From assembly GCA_014607495.2 (NCBI GenBank), contig CP053150.1:6902495-6966494 (forward strand): a stretch of DNA of 64,000 nucleotides, written 5' to 3'. The notes beneath the pieces are model-generated. The model was not told the origin of the DNA. It saw nothing but the letters and a program-made list of their open reading frames with translations, and ran no database searches. This DNA comes from Carposina sasakii. Taxonomy: Eukaryota > Arthropoda > Insecta > Lepidoptera > Carposinidae. This document shows positions 38,800-51,947 of the stretch, piece after piece. Made by a program: the position numbers and the translations under genes. Positions within the stretch are counted from its first letter, which is position 1. Every line of letters starts with the position of its first letter.

Positions 38800-38908
38800 T
38801 CGAATAAAAAGCTATTCTATTCTGTTCTACTCTACTCTACCCTAGCTTATTCTATCCTACCCTACCCAACCCTACCATACTCTACTCTACTCTGTTCTAT
38901 TCTATTAA
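38800..38908 (+). repeat. Degenerate TCTAC/CCTAC pentanucleotide microsatellite
   Basis: About twenty five-base steps (TCTAT, TCTGT, TCTAC, CCTAC and variants) keep the five-base period from about 38808 to 38906. Confidence 0.75.
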
Positions 38909-39330
38909 TAAACTATTTCAAATTGTGACCAAAAAATATAAACAAGTCCTTTCAAACTAAGATAGCCGCAATAAATACGTCTCAATTATTTACCCCCTGT
39001 CGTCGGTTCACTAAATATAGCCGTGACGAAGTGTAAGACGACAATGGCGAGAAACAACAGGACAGGGGCCTGTAACGAGAAAATAATCAATCTTCAGAGT
39101 CCACTTGGAAGCAATCAACGGTCTGTTATTGCGTCCGTCCAATCCGATATAAGAGTCGATATATCAAAGACGTCCGCAGTCCAATTACTAACCAATGTGT
39201 TATCTCTGAGACGCAGTAAATCGAAAATGAAAATAGTTGCAAGCCTATTGCCAAAGAGCATATAGATGGGACACTCTTCCAGTTGGTAAAGTTAACGTTT
39301 AGATACGATGACAATTATTAATACTTTTAA

Positions 39331-39490
39331 CGGGCGATTTTTCCATTGGTCAGATAGCCATGAAGGAAAAAGTTGACGTTGTCTCTATTTTGACCAATTT
39401 TCAGAAAAAGATAGCATCAACTTTATCTTTTGTCCTTCTCTAAAACTTTACCAAAATAGAGACAATATCAACTTTATCCTTAAGATAGGA
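39331..39490. mobile_element. Inverted-repeat MITE family K, copy 1
   Basis: Arms GGAAAAAGTTGACGTTGTCT... (39352-39392) and its near complement ending AACTTTATCCTTAAGATAGG (39453-39489) face each other. A second copy is at 44338 and an end-fragment near 61600. Confidence 0.55.
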
Positions 39491-40031
39491 TTTGTATAAA
39501 AGTGTATTATGATATTATGAATAAAAAATCTGCTGTAATTACATCAGTTTTTTATAAATTTATCAAATTGAAGGTCGTTTTCATCACACGAACTAAAGAA
39601 GGCTATAATATGACTTTATCAGACATCTTTTCCTGGGGCCATTACCGATAAATTGGGTTAAAAAATGCAGAAGCAATTAAGCGTATACTCGTACCTTATT
39701 GTAGTGGGTGAAATACCAACATAGATAAAATCAGCACGTTGAAGCAAAATAATGCTTAATACAATTTTTCTTCATAATAAACCAATGTATTGTGAAACTT
39801 TTGTTCGAAGTGTGGCCTTTGCACAAATCTAGTCTACTTCGTAGCCTGTCAACAACAGAGATGAAACTGCAGTGTCCAGTAAATCGATACAACGCGATAC
39901 CTACCGGTGGTCCTTGGAAACTACAAGTTTTCCTTCCAGTTAAAATCTATTAATAAACTTAATCAATACTTTAAGATATTTTCCATATTTCTGTACCATT
40001 ATATTTTTATTCTACTTTGTTTATTTTATAT

Positions 40032-40136
40032 ATATCGCTGCTTCAATTCAAAAGTACCACAAATAAAAAAAATCAAAACGTTTTTGATTTTTTTTTTGTG
40101 GTACTTTTGAATTGAAGCAGCGATATTTGGAGCTCG
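40032..40136. repeat. Near-perfect 105 bp palindrome (about 50 bp arms)
   Basis: ATATCGCTGCTTCAATTCAA and AAGTACCACAAA in the left arm are matched base for base by the right arm, with only small length differences in the A/T runs and almost no loop. It would fold into one long hairpin if transcribed. Confidence 0.85.
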
Positions 40137-42379
40137 GAAATGTAAAAATATATCTTTAACTTAAGTGTTACGGTATAACCACAAGTAATTATGATAATGA
40201 TGGTCAAGGCGACCAATCTCTATGGAGATTGGCCAGGTACGCAGGAGATATTATAGTACACAAGTGTGTACGCAAACACAGATGCACTCTCTATTCCGTT
40301 ACTCTCATAGTCCGATGGCACGGAAAGCCGACACGACCGGAGAGAGATCAGGCGCAGGACCAACGATTTAACGTGCTTTGCGAGGCACGAGCTAAGTGAC
40401 AAGTAATATGATTAATGTTAATAATTTACTTGTTAATATTACGTAGGTACCTATAGTTATGCTTAAATAAAATACTCAATATAGCTTTAAATTATCTAAT
40501 ATCTTTAAAAATTTGCATACATTTAATTCTTCAACATTTTACACTAAAAGTACTTCGTCTCTTTCAATTTTCTTATAACCCATTTATGACTTAATAACAC
40601 ACACCCCTCCTTTCACCTTCGCGTCCGCTCCCAAAACACGAAGTGTACCCAATTGCAGTATGTTCATCTAATTTAGTAGGTGTCGTACTAGTCCACATAG
40701 GGTATAAAAAAATGTAGAGCATTTTCGTGCTTTACTCTAAACCATATACAGCACAGCAATAATGTTACCTACACCCAAAGCATCATTTAATACCCTAACA
40801 GGGACGCTAGGATCTGAAAAATGCTTTATAAGTAGGTATATTTTATTCATCTAATCTAAACAGGCTATCGTTATAGTATATGAGACACTAGGTACTTGCC
40901 CGAAAGAAGGTTAATTTTGCTCCATGTATCCGTTCTACTATTCTCATTGAACTTCGTGGAGTACATATTAATGCAATTACATGATAAAAGCCCAGGCAGG
41001 CCCCAGGCGTTTCTCTCAAAGCACGAGACTCAATCTAGACTCTCGACGAAATAAATTAATAGACCAACCTTAAGTAAACTTATGATAACATAATTTTATT
41101 TACAAAGAAAATAAAAAAGCGATAATCTGAAATCTACCATTACCTGAATAAACACGATGCTCGACTGGGTCTTAATATTTATTAAAAAAAAAACCTACAT
41201 TTACTCGGTCGGTCCATTGCATTGTGTTGGTCAAAGATCTAAAGAATATAGTCTAGATGAGTCACATGAAACAAATTTTCCCCCTTTTATGTTCGAAACA
41301 CCCCCTCGTGCGATCTATCTTGGAGTTAATATCGAAAATTAATTTATGGCTAATGAATCTTTGCAAGAATATTACACGAGCCTGTTCTGAGAGCGCATAT
41401 TATTTACTTTCGTCATTTATTGTAACATACTAACCTAATTAGATATGGGACCTCATGGAAAATTATTTCCTTGGTTTCGCTGTCATAGTATTCCGTGTAA
41501 CATAAAATGTACCTCTAGGTAATGGTCTAGAAAATGTGCCAAAATATTAAAATTAACAGATTTCTCAATTTTTATATCGTTTCATATCAGGTTACTGGTG
41601 AATTCAATTTAACTTCTTGTTTTCAACTAATAACACAATTTTAATGACTTCTTAACTCTTTTTAGAACCCTAATGAAAGTACTGTTTCTTTCAAGATTAA
41701 ACCTTTTAAAGGGCGGCGTTTTAGTGTGTTTAAGGGCCGATTTACGCAAGTTAAGCTCATTTCGTTTACATACTCGTAAACAGAAATTAGGTAATTTGTT
41801 ACTTGTCCATATTTATGGGTCTTTGTATGAAAACGCTTATTGAGGCGCCGGCAATTTATTGAGTAACACAGGCATAATTACAATCATTTACGAGAATCAC
41901 CTAATTTCGTACAAATTATGGCAAAGAAAAGCAATGTACTAGACATTGTTGCTTCAGATATATTCAACTAATCTCTGCTTATTGTTACGAAGTGTCCAAT
42001 CACAGGCGCTTATGAGATGACATTAATATATCTCGAAAACTAGACAAATAATCAACTTATTTTGGTAACAAAAGAATACGCTCCGGGGATAGAAATGATA
42101 GAAGAATATAATTAAGTAGAACAAAGTAATCCAATTTATTGTGCAGTTCAATATTAGAATAGGTAGAAATTCTAATGAAAGAACATTTTTAGTTCTTGAT
42201 GGTGACCAACTACGTTCTTTAAAGATAAATAAATTATAGTTTTCTATTTTACAAAGATATACATATAACATTATTTTGTAGAAATAAGCTTATATAAGTA
42301 AACTTTTTTATTTGATTGTATCAATCGTCACTATTCGGAAGTTCAAATTTCCATCGAGTGTTCGCCTACCACCGGGCTC

Positions 42380-42725
42380 TATACCCTCCGCTGACCCTCG
42401 GATCTAATTCTGATGATGCCACGGGTGTTTTTGGTTTTCGGATTAGTAGCTATGTATCTCTTCCTAGGCATATTGTACAAGTCAGTAGAGGGACAAGAGG
42501 GTCTTGATGTTTTGTAGGCGAAGATCTGAACACATGTCACTACTAACCGAACTTGTACATCTCAACTATACCCTCAAAATAGGTCAGAAGTGGCACCATG
42601 TGGTTCTATGGTTCTATGGTATTTATGGTTGCATGCTAGGTGCTTGGATCTGGCTTCTCTTTACGACTGTAGTGTTCGTAACCATGAGTCGGCAGATCCG
42701 ATAGTCAGCGGAGGGTGTAACCTCG
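42380..42725. repeat. Possible element with CACCCTCCGCTGAC-type inverted ends
   Basis: ACCCTCCGCTGACCCTCGGATCT-like sequence (42384-42406) faces AGATCCGATAGTCAGCGGAG (42691-42710). The interior holds GTGGCACCATGTGGTTCT (42588), a segment also found at 53250. Borders are uncertain. Confidence 0.4.
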
Positions 42726-42959
42726 ATGTAAACTTTTTTAACAAACTGATTATTAAGATATACTACATTCAAAAGTAGTCCAGCAAACCCACAGAGTCAA
42801 TTATCCATTTACCCAGTTAGAATTCCAAGTTCAAATCACAGGCACGAGCTGCAACATTGAACAAATGTGAAACGGAGCGACAAGCTTTCCTTGAGAATAC
42901 ATACAAATGCATCGAAGGAGTGCTGAAACCGAACAAGGTACATATCAAATAAAAAAGTT

Positions 42960-44330
42960 TATTGTTTTACGAAACTTCTAATTTCTAACAAGACTACAAA
43001 TAATAAATAACACAATTCTATTAATATTTTGGAGAAAGGCAATGAGTTTTTAATTGGAGAAAGCTGATTTCAACCGTCTAAGATTTTCTACGGAAAATTG
43101 AGAATCATCGTCATTGGCTACAAAATTTGTAACAGGTGTTACAAGAATCATAGAATTTCATAGCTTATCAATATCGTTTTATCTGTGTATCTAATCTTCA
43201 AATAAAAATCTCTTTTTTTTATTCATATTTATTTTATAAGCTATATATAGGTACATCACAATAATAAAAATCTCTTCTATAAATAAATTTAGACCTTGCA
43301 TAAGTTTTTTTTTGTAATATTTTGATAGACCAACTGTTGAATATATATTTAATGCTCTAGACCAAATTTTTAATAAAATATAATTTTTTAAATAATTTTT
43401 AATATAAAATCGAAACTTTAATATGTACCTATTACAATTTCTGATCGTCAGAATTTATCAGGGTAACTACTGGTTTCTAGGCTTTATTAGTGTATGTATT
43501 AACCTAAACGAGCTACGCTGTTTGCCTACGTCTGACAGCTGCACCTAATTCAAAATGAGCGAGCTAGGGATATGGATGTTGATTAGCAAACTTGCTACTC
43601 CTTCGTAGCAATAAGTAGGTAATCTTGCATTGGTATTAATTTAATATTCGATCGTGTCTTTCTATGTGGAAATAGGGTTACAATTGATTTTCTTTTTAAT
43701 TATGGTTCTGTACTGTTTGTTACTGTGTGTTTTGTTACACCCTGTATAAAAAAAAAAACTATGTGTGAGTTTAAGTTCTTCTTGTTTCGTATTTCAGCAG
43801 TGAAATATATACTTATTTATAAACTTGTAGACATACGTTTTGCCCCACACCAGACTATGTTAGTCAAAATAATAATACAGTTACCAAAATAAACAAATAT
43901 CTATTAATCCACAGCAGCGCAAACCTGTGAAAATAAATAAACTATTATACCTCTCGAAGAAAACTGATATCCACCTTCGCTTTTGGCAGATTTCCAGGCT
44001 ATTTTATGAATACCTATTATGAAAATTTGCTGGCATTAGATGGCTGAATCGAACAGCCTCAGCTTGGTAATAGACAGCTCAAGTATTAAACCATTTTCCG
44101 TGAAAATTATGTATAATAGAGAGGATGATGAATCGGAATATTGCCATAATATTATTAGAAACAATACAGGTATATCAAGTTTGTTATTCTGATGTATAAG
44201 CTACCTACCTACCTATTCATAGCTGCCAAGTTTCATTAAGATTCGTTCCGTACAATTTTTAGTAAAAAAAAAAAACTAACAAATACTGCAAGGGCGAGGC
44301 ACTCCAGTAATATGATCCGTGAATAGTTAT
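42960..44330. other. Intergenic DNA, nothing assignable
   Basis: AT-rich sequence with an isolated TTACACCCTGTATA near 43736 that resembles the end of families B and C. No exon or full repeat. Confidence 0.4.
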
Positions 44331-44337
44331 TGAATTT

Positions 44338-44477
44338 AGGGCTATTTTTTTCAAGCGTCAGATAGCTTATCAAAAGAATAAAGTTAATGGTGTCTTTCTC
44401 TAAAACTTGATCATGACAGAGACGGCATTAACTTTATTTTTCAGATGGCTATTTAACGTATGAAAAAATTGGCCCTT
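44338..44477. mobile_element. Inverted-repeat MITE family K, copy 2
   Basis: Ends AGGGCTATTTTTT and AAAAAATTGGCCCTT face each other. Internal TAAAGTTAATGGTGTCTTTC pairs with GACGGCATTAACTTTATT. Confidence 0.6.
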
Positions 44478-44550
44478 AAAGAAAGTTGCAACCTGCAATA
44501 TAAATTGCAAAAAATTGGTGTGCGGTCCCAGTTAGAGAACTGCCCTACCT

Positions 44551-44815
44551 ATACAGGATGTAACAGAAAGGGTATTTTAACCGAAAAGCTATGTAAATAG
44601 CTCACTATAGAGAACCTATTTCCAAAATATAAGACTCGAAATCACATGTTTGTTTTTCAAGATTGTATGAACATTCCTGAGTTGTTTAGGAATTGTCCAT
44701 ACTATCTGGAAAAATAAACATGTGATATCGAGTCTCAAATTTTGTGGATAGGTTCCTTTTAATGGGCTATTTACATAGATTTTCGCTTAACATACCCCTT
44801 TTGTTACACCTGTAT
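44551..44815. mobile_element. Foldback MITE family B, copy 2 (best preserved)
   Basis: ATACAGGATGTAACAGAAAG and CCCCTTTTGTTACACCTGTAT-type ends. Internal arms AGACTCGAAATCACATGTTT and AACATGTGATATCGAGTCTC pair almost fully, as do TATAGAGAACCTATT and ATAGGTTCCTTTT. Non-coding. Confidence 0.75.
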
Positions 44816-44984
44816 ATTGTGAAGCAAAATGTTACTTCGATCTGACGCTAGGTTTTCACGTACCTGAGTAAGATTTCACTATACACTTTATTGGAAAGGT
44901 TTCCAACTAAATAAATACCTAATATAAAAAAAACAGATAACATTTTTCGCTATAAATAGTTTTCTGGGATAAAAAAAGTATGGT

Positions 44985-45400
44985 AAGGTCCGGAGCCTAT
45001 CGTACCAGCCCCCGCAGGTATCGCCAGGACCTTGCTGAGAGCTAGGATCGGCGAACATTGGTTCAAGCAAAAAAGGCCTTACCTCATATTTGCGGCCGAC
45101 TGTCAAAAAAGTTAATGAAGTTGAATAAACCCCAACTGAAACTGATAACCAGCATTATAACAGGTTATGGAGCCTTCAACAAACACCTCTACACATTATG
45201 TGTTACAGACAGTGCCTTGTGCAGAGCCTGCATGGAGGAAGAGGAGACGGCCGCTCATCTGCTGCTGCGCTGCAGAGAAGTGGCCCCGTACCGAGCAAAA
45301 TATCTCGGCTCTCCAGAATCGCTTAGCGAGACTAGGTAACCTGAAAAGGCTGCTAGGATTCCTGGAGGAGACAGGCTGGCTTGAGTAGAGAGCAAACTAG
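44985..45400 (+). pseudogene. Jockey/R1-type LINE ORF2 C-terminal fragment
   Basis: The reading MKLNKPQLKLITSIITGYGA, then LCRACMEEEETAAHLLLRC, is the Cys-rich region after the RNase H domain of R1/Jockey-group ORF2 proteins (C..C...H...C spacing). A frame change after about 45335 separates the terminal GFLEETGWLE-type segment. No other part of the element is near. Confidence 0.75.
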
Positions 45401-46139
45401 GCGCACAGTGGTCGAGTTGCGGAAACAAGCCCGCTCTACCATACCACAGGTATTTTTTATTTTTTTATTTGCGGAAGTAATACAACCATTACAATATTAA
45501 ATAACTTAAACGTAGATATCTTGACGCCATTAATGATACTTCACATACAGAGCCTCGAATAATGACAATATGTAAGGTCATAACAAGATTAGTTAACCAA
45601 TTAAAATAACTTTAAACATGAGTTGTACTTATATACGTTATATGAAAAATATATACGTTGTGTATATTTGTTAATAATATATTAAACCTAACAAACTCAG
45701 AACCGAACCGAGATGGCGTAGATCTGTGGAGGCCCTCTGCCTCATCTATATAGAGGACACAGCAACATAAGTCAGGTAACAAATTGTCTAGTGGATACCT
45801 ACCAATTTACATGTCTATTGTCGTATTACAAACGATGTTATGTTGACTAGACTAACATATTGCGTAGACAAATTGCAGTCACATGAGAGTATAAAGATGA
45901 AAAATTTCGCTAATCCTGTGTCAGACCGCACGTACCTATATTATTAGCATGCGGCGAAACAAATCCAATCCGCCAAACATACGGCGCGGTAACAAGACGC
46001 CCAAAGTTTGCTAGACTTGTCACGTATACGCCCAACTCGAGCGTGTATGAGATGTGGTGCGGATACGGATACAAGCTGAAGCGAGAACGGGTGGGAATTG
46101 AAAAACATATTTTTTAAAATATGTAGCTGTAAAAACTGC

Positions 46140-46212
46140 TGGACCAGTGGATGAGGTTAGCCCAGGACAGAGGACAATCGTAGTGAAGAGGAGGCCTTTA
46201 TTCAGCAGTGAG
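46140..46212 (+). pseudogene. RTE-like LINE tail fragment
   Basis: TGGATGAGGTTAGCCCAGGA, then GAGGAGGCCTTTATTCAGCA, reads as a worn W-RLAQDRGQ...EEAF-QQ stretch, the C-terminus of RTE-type reverse transcriptases. Very short. Confidence 0.5.
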
Positions 46213-46338
46213 TGCAGGAGACTGTATAGATAGATCGATAGTACTCACCTCAACTATCTGGTGCACTTTTTTGTCATCTAGACATTCACGTTATATTCAA
46301 GGTGCAGGTTTATTTTATTTATTTTGTTTCACAGAACT

Positions 46339-46420
46339 ACTGCTTAAGCACAGTATTACAATATTTACAATATATTCCCTTATTATATATAAGGGAATAT
46401 TTATAATACTGTGGCTTAGG
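46339..46420. repeat. Short palindrome (hairpin)
   Basis: GCTTAAGCACAGTATTA...AATATATTCCCTTA faces TAAGGGAATATTTATAATACTGTGGCTTAG. The left arm carries an extra about 8 bases. Confidence 0.6.
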
Positions 46421-46960
46421 TATGTGGAAATTATTCGTCTATGTTTTACTTGTCTATACTACTCAGCTTCTCTTGATAGGTTGGACAAAAGGTAGGTTGG
46501 AAGAAACTCATCGTTGGGTTTATCTTTTTGCAAACCAAAATGAGTCATTGACTCGTTGCATCCGCTACATCTCCCGCAGTATTCTGTCAATGTATTAAAG
46601 TGTCAATAATACACGCGCGTGCATCACGGAACTCTCACAAAACTCTTACCACACGACATTAAGGATTAAAATCGCTCGGTGGAAAATACAGTTGAGCAGA
46701 TGCAAGTTATCCAACTATTTCCATTCAGTAGGTACGAGGAGCATCACTTGAGTAACGCTCAATGCACTTTGACGTTTATTCAATTTGTTTACCCTCCCTC
46801 GCACTGCTTTCCAGGATTATGTGGAATACTGATTTGTATAAGTATAACTAGTTTGCTGTCTACTGCTAATGCCTAAACTGCTGTTGAGTCACACATAAGA
46901 AAACGTACAGCAACGTAAGCCATCGTACTATGAGATATAATTCGGGTGACATATTATTCA

Positions 46961-47217
46961 GCGTCTAACAGAAGGGGTATGTTAAGCGAAATGCTACGAA
47001 TATAGCCCACTATAGAGAACCTATTCCCATTTGAGGCTCGAAATCATATGTTTATTTTTCAAGAATGTATGAATATTCCTGGATTGTTTAGGAATTCTCC
47101 ATACTATCTAAAAAAATAAATATGTGATTTCAAGTCTGAAATTTTGTGGGTAGGTCCTTTTATTGGTTTATTCAGATAGCTTTTCGCCTAACGTACCACT
47201 TCTGTTACATCGTGTAA
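46961..47217. mobile_element. Foldback MITE family B, copy 3
   Basis: Same order as at 44551: GTCTAACAGAAGGGGTATGT at the left, internal AGGCTCGAAATCATATGTTT facing AATATGTGATTTCAAGTCTG, and ACTTCTGTTACATCGTGTAA at the right. Confidence 0.7.
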
Positions 47218-47262
47218 ATTTTGGCTTATAGGTAACCTACCTATAAGCCAAAATTTGCACAT
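47211..47262. repeat. Perfect short palindrome at the end of MITE B copy 3
   Basis: AAATTTTGGCTTATAGGTA is followed after a few bases by TACCTATAAGCCAAAATTT. It abuts the MITE end. Confidence 0.75.
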
Positions 47263-47269
47263 ACTATTT

Positions 47270-48425
47270 TTGAAGATGAGTTATCGGGTATGTAGATAAG
47301 AAGGTATACATAATGAGGTAACTGTCATCTTGGATTTCTTGATGAAATTTAATTCTGTTTGTTGATTTGTCCGAAGATAAAATAATGAACTAAAATGTAG
47401 ACAAAAGTGCTGTCACTAGCGACTCGCAAGAAAAAAAAAATTATACATATAGACGAATTGAGAACCTCCTCCTTTTTTTGAAGTCGGTTAATGAGATATG
47501 ATAGTTGGACGATAGTGTTACGTTGTATGGTATAAGAGCCATCTGCATAGACAAAGCGGAACTAAAATTTCTAGTTTATTTCTTCAGCGCCATCTATGAC
47601 AGAATTTCTGTTGCGTTTGAAGGTAAGGTACACAAAATCATCCCCTAACTTTAAAAACCCACCCTCCAAGCGGGGGTTGTATAACTGTGTGAAGAGTTCC
47701 AAAATAGGCTACTAGATGGCACTCTTTTCACTTAACTTAAAAGGGCTTTCACCAGTTCACAAACGGGATCTGTATCTTTAAAATTTTCAATGAATGAGAT
47801 AATACCCCATAATAAGTTTGTTTTATGGAAATATGTAATCAATATGTATTTTGAAAAGAGAAGAATGGTCTGTGATTCCAGCAAATCTAATGATTCCAAT
47901 AAATATAGCTTTATAAATTCCTTTATATTTTACTTTATATATGTATTAAAACTGGCTCGTGTATAAACTACCTACTTATATAATATATCATACATTAGAG
48001 GTCCTCAATAAAATAATATATAAAATAGGTACTTACCTCCACTGGATAAATAGGTGCAAAGATGAGCAATCCATTTCGGAATCTAGTTATTTCCATGATC
48101 AATCTATTTATTTGTTTTATCTAACCCTAAAGAAATTATATAATTTCAGCATCACAATCACCAGCAGCTTTTTATAACGATGAAATTCAAGTCATAAAAC
48201 TCATAAAATATGGTTTGTAATAAAATGAAATGAGATACTTCCCGTCTGTCTGTCTATGAAGTGGGACACTCGATAAAGATCCTAACAAGTAAAGTTCAAG
48301 ATAAAAGAAAAGTATTAAAATTCTCGATGCATTCGACCAAATGAACCAAGTTTTTAGAGATCTACGGACCATCGCGTCTGTGGAGAGGTTTAATACAATT
48401 TTTTTTGCAGAGTACGGGTATTAAT
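47270..48425. other. Intergenic DNA, nothing assignable
   Basis: AT-rich with short ORFs lacking any recognisable domain. Confidence 0.45.
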
Positions 48426-48428
48426 GAA

Positions 48429-49735
48429 CCTTTAACCGACGTCGTGCGGTCTCACAGATCGCTGCCGTTTTCTAAACGTCTAGATTGTTATGTTTGATCC
48501 ACTGCCATGTCCCGAGTGTCTCGAAACCATCAAGTCTAGTTGATGGCGAAGGGTAGTTACATCGATGGAAGCAATTCTTGTAAGAATCAGATATTTCGAT
48601 CTAAAGTTCGACCGTGGTTGGTTTTGGTTGTAAAAGACTTATTTTCATAAAAATTTCGAACCCCGGGCTTTCTCAAACCTGGAAAAAGATTTGAAATGTT
48701 TTCCTGCAACTTCCAGTACTATACAGGTGATTTTTGGTCGTCAACGTTCCCGAAAACTACGGAATCTCCTCGTCATCACGATCATATTTCTCCATGGAAG
48801 CATACCTGGGAAGTGTCTGGTTTCCAAAATATTAGGGTCCAAAGTTGAGTAAATAGACTGCGTTTTTCTGCATAAATGTACATAGACGCGTGTAGCAAGA
48901 TTTTTTCATGAAAAATAGTTAATATCTGTCTATAAAAAAGTACAACATAAACACTAGACACTATAAATTTCGCCCGATCAAGTAATTTAAAAAAATATAT
49001 ATAATTTATTTTTTTTCCCAGCATTTTTTTTGGCATAAACTTACTTTATTTGCTGTATAGAGTACGTACCCTTCGTTAACGGTGGCCACAAAAAAAACAC
49101 CCTGTATGAGCAGGGAATAATAGATTCGCTATGTTAGAAGTAAGTCTAACCGGAATATTGGAGTCTTGCATCTATGATTCTGATAGTGGATCAGAGGTTG
49201 CCGCTGTTAGAGAAGTCTTTGTACCATAGCAAGGTGACCATTTATATACCATCAAACCGACAGTGAGACAGCGGAATCTGGTTTAGGTGAAATAGTCCAT
49301 CAGGGTTTTCAATGCTTTTATGCCAAAAAAAAAATATCCTGATTATGTATAATGTTTACTATTGTTTACCCATCGTCATTTTTTTATTTTCGTACGAGTA
49401 TGTGCCATTTGTTTTTATTTCTTCCCTTATGTTATAGAGATAATCATTTTCGTGGATTCACTAAGTTTTTTAATTTACGTAGGTATTTTTGATATCAGGT
49501 GTAATATCAATAAATTTACGACTCCAAAAAGTTTGTGATGTTATTAAATCCAAATGAAATGGTGATTTCTCACGATTTGTGTAAATTTGAGATTATCATA
49601 CTATAGCAGTGTCATAAAAATTATAACAGTTGAATTAAATATTAAATACATCACTATTTTTTATTAAATATTATAGCGGTCTCCCAGACCGCACTTCGCA
49701 GACAGCGTGACAAAAAAATCACGACGTCAGTTAAA
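48429..49735 (+). mobile_element. piggyBac-like element D, long degraded copy (about 1.3 kb)
   Basis: The ends CCTTTAACCGACGTCGTG (left) and CACGACGTCAGTTAAAGG (right) are inverted repeats. Just inside them, GTGCGGTCTCACAGATCGC and GCGGTCTCCCAGACCGC form second, subterminal palindromic motifs. The right flank is TTAA and the left flank TGAA, fitting a worn TTAA duplication. Near 49184 a short reading DSDSGSEV survives, of the kind found at the start of piggyBac transposases, but it is soon stopped. A shorter inverted relative lies at 8126-8873. Confidence 0.65.
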
Positions 49736-49739
49736 GGTT

Positions 49740-51700
49740 AATTACATTAGATAGGTACTTAGCTTGGGTTATTATGAGAAATTTTATAATTAAGGCCGAC
49801 TTGTAATAAATGCTCATCTAGATTTAAAATAAATTAAATATTAGCACTCATGCTGTATTGTGTTTTTTTTACACGAATGAAAAAGCTGTCATGTGGAATG
49901 TTCTACTTTTTATCTCAATTTACCTACATTTATTTAGGTGATTTAATTTTTCCGCGTTTACTGGTGTATTGACACTTTCAAATGTTCTCAAAAATGCAAA
50001 CTTTTTAATGTTGTGTTACGTACTAGGTTGACTTCAAAAAAAATGAATAAGAAACAATAATCTTGATAGATTCTTTTCTCTACTACAAACCAGTTTCATA
50101 GAAAATTTTGTGGTAAAAATACTACAAACAACACAACTCCACACCACCCCTGTTATCAGCAGACGGAAACGCGATGGCTGGGAACAAGAACGTCTAACTA
50201 CAGAACTTACTTGTGATTAGCTTTGTTTTTTTTACTTTGTATCCTAAACAACCGTTTGACGCACAATACGGTCGATTCCGGCAGTCACACTTAAACCATC
50301 TAATCTTAGTCAGGTCTATCTCTCTCTGTTCTTAACATGAATGGCTGAGAGAGATAAGGATAGGTAGGACTAATTTTACGTTAGTTACAGGGGGTTACGA
50401 TGAACTGGATTATTTCCAGCAGGAACAAGGCACTGCTATAAGAAGCCTATCGATCGCTATAACAATTCTACAAAAGTTCATGTTACTCCGTAAATCTAAA
50501 AATTATACTTATAGCTGAGCTTATAGCTTAGCTTATTACAAAATAGTTGACGGTTATCAGATTTGAGACAAACATAGGCATACATACATATAAGCAGTAT
50601 AATAAAATTTTAAATAAGGGGCAAATAAAAACATTTTCTATTGAAAATGTAAATTTTTACTTTAGCCAACGAAATTAGTTTTCCACATTACAAATTCAAA
50701 GTGGAGCTAATATCTCGAGCTCAATTGAAATGTCTCGCTGGCAAGCTTAATATCAGTTTATATCATAAAATTTCATCTCTTTACAGTTAGTTACTTAAAA
50801 ATTCACGAAATACAGAGGTGGTTTACTTTAGAGATGAAGTTCAAATATTATATACATATTATGATCACATAGAATTTCACATCACAATGGTAGGTAATAT
50901 AAAGTATTGAGTACATACCCTTCTAATAATAATTTTGCAATAGTACATCGGGGTCAATTCTTTGGTTAATTTTACTGGAATTATTTGCTTATGCAAGACA
51001 AGCATTTCATTCATAAAATATGAGTGGAAGCCCAATTTATTATATTCTGTAGACAAAATCTCTTACAGAAATAACCACGCAATCGCTTTATGTAAACTTC
51101 TCCAAAAATTGATATAAATGTACTTATAAAGTGTTTGTAGAAGCAATATTTTAAATCACACTCTCAACACAGTCCAACTCTATGAAACTTCAGCTAAGAT
51201 ACCGCATCGCGCTGCATAGCTGTTAAAGTTAATAACAACCGAGCTGGGGTGTCCCTGCAATTATAATTGTTACTATCCTTCGTCTCATTTATAAAGTCCT
51301 CTTACACAGGCGCTAGTGTCTCTGTAACTGTAACACATTTTCACACATTTTTATTAAGTTCAACGGAAATCTACATGACTTCGTTATTGTAACAGATATT
51401 ACACCAAAACGTTTTGGTGACGCACATTAGTGATGTTCCAGATGCGCTTTTTGATGTCGACTGTTTCTAATTAAGTAGATACTGGTCTTTAAATAGATAA
51501 CATAATAAATTTTAGCTTATTTTAGGATTTGAGCTTATTTTGGTCAGTTGGCTTTTATTTTTGAGTCATTTACAAGTAAGAGCATGGTTAAATATTTAGA
51601 GAGTAAGTATATTCTTTGTTAAATACGGTTAAATATAAGCGCTTATTGACAATTTGATATTGCCACATGCGTCTAAAAGCATATGAAGTTTGTACCTTGG
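49740..51700. other. Intergenic DNA, nothing assignable
   Basis: Mostly AT-rich. An imperfect hairpin of about 70 bp (50301-50372, TCTATCTCTCTCTG facing GAGAGAGATAAGGATAGG) is the only structure noted. Confidence 0.4.
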
Positions 51701-51702
51701 AA

Positions 51703-51947
51703 TCCCAACTAATATTATAAATGCGAAAGTAACTCTGTCTGTCTGTCTGTCTGTCTGTTACGCTTTCCCGCTTAAACCTCGCAACCGATTTTGATGAAAT
51801 TTGGTACAGACAATCTTTAGACCCTGAGACAGAACATAGGCTACTTTTTATTTCGAAAAAATATCATATAAATATTTTAATCGGGTTTATATCAACATTT
51901 TGTTTTTTTTTGCAGTCCACGCGGACGGAGTCGCGGGCGTCCACTAG
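51703..51947 (+). mobile_element. Lep1-like Helitron, complete short copy
   Basis: It starts TCCCAACTAATATTATAAA after A and ends GCGTCCACTAG before T. It contains an expanded (CTGT)n run at 51736-51760 and the ACCGATTTTGATGAAATTTG block. Confidence 0.8.

Noticed and set aside
38800..38908. Interstitial telomere repeat
   Set aside because: The steps are TCTAC/CCTAC with variants, not the insect TTAGG/CCTAA unit.
39023..39314. Facing ORFs on both strands
   Set aside because: No recognisable domain, start context or splice structure; likely chance.
50301..50372. Possible microRNA hairpin
   Set aside because: The arms have a six-base asymmetric gap and simple TCTC sequence, so pairing is probably low-complexity.
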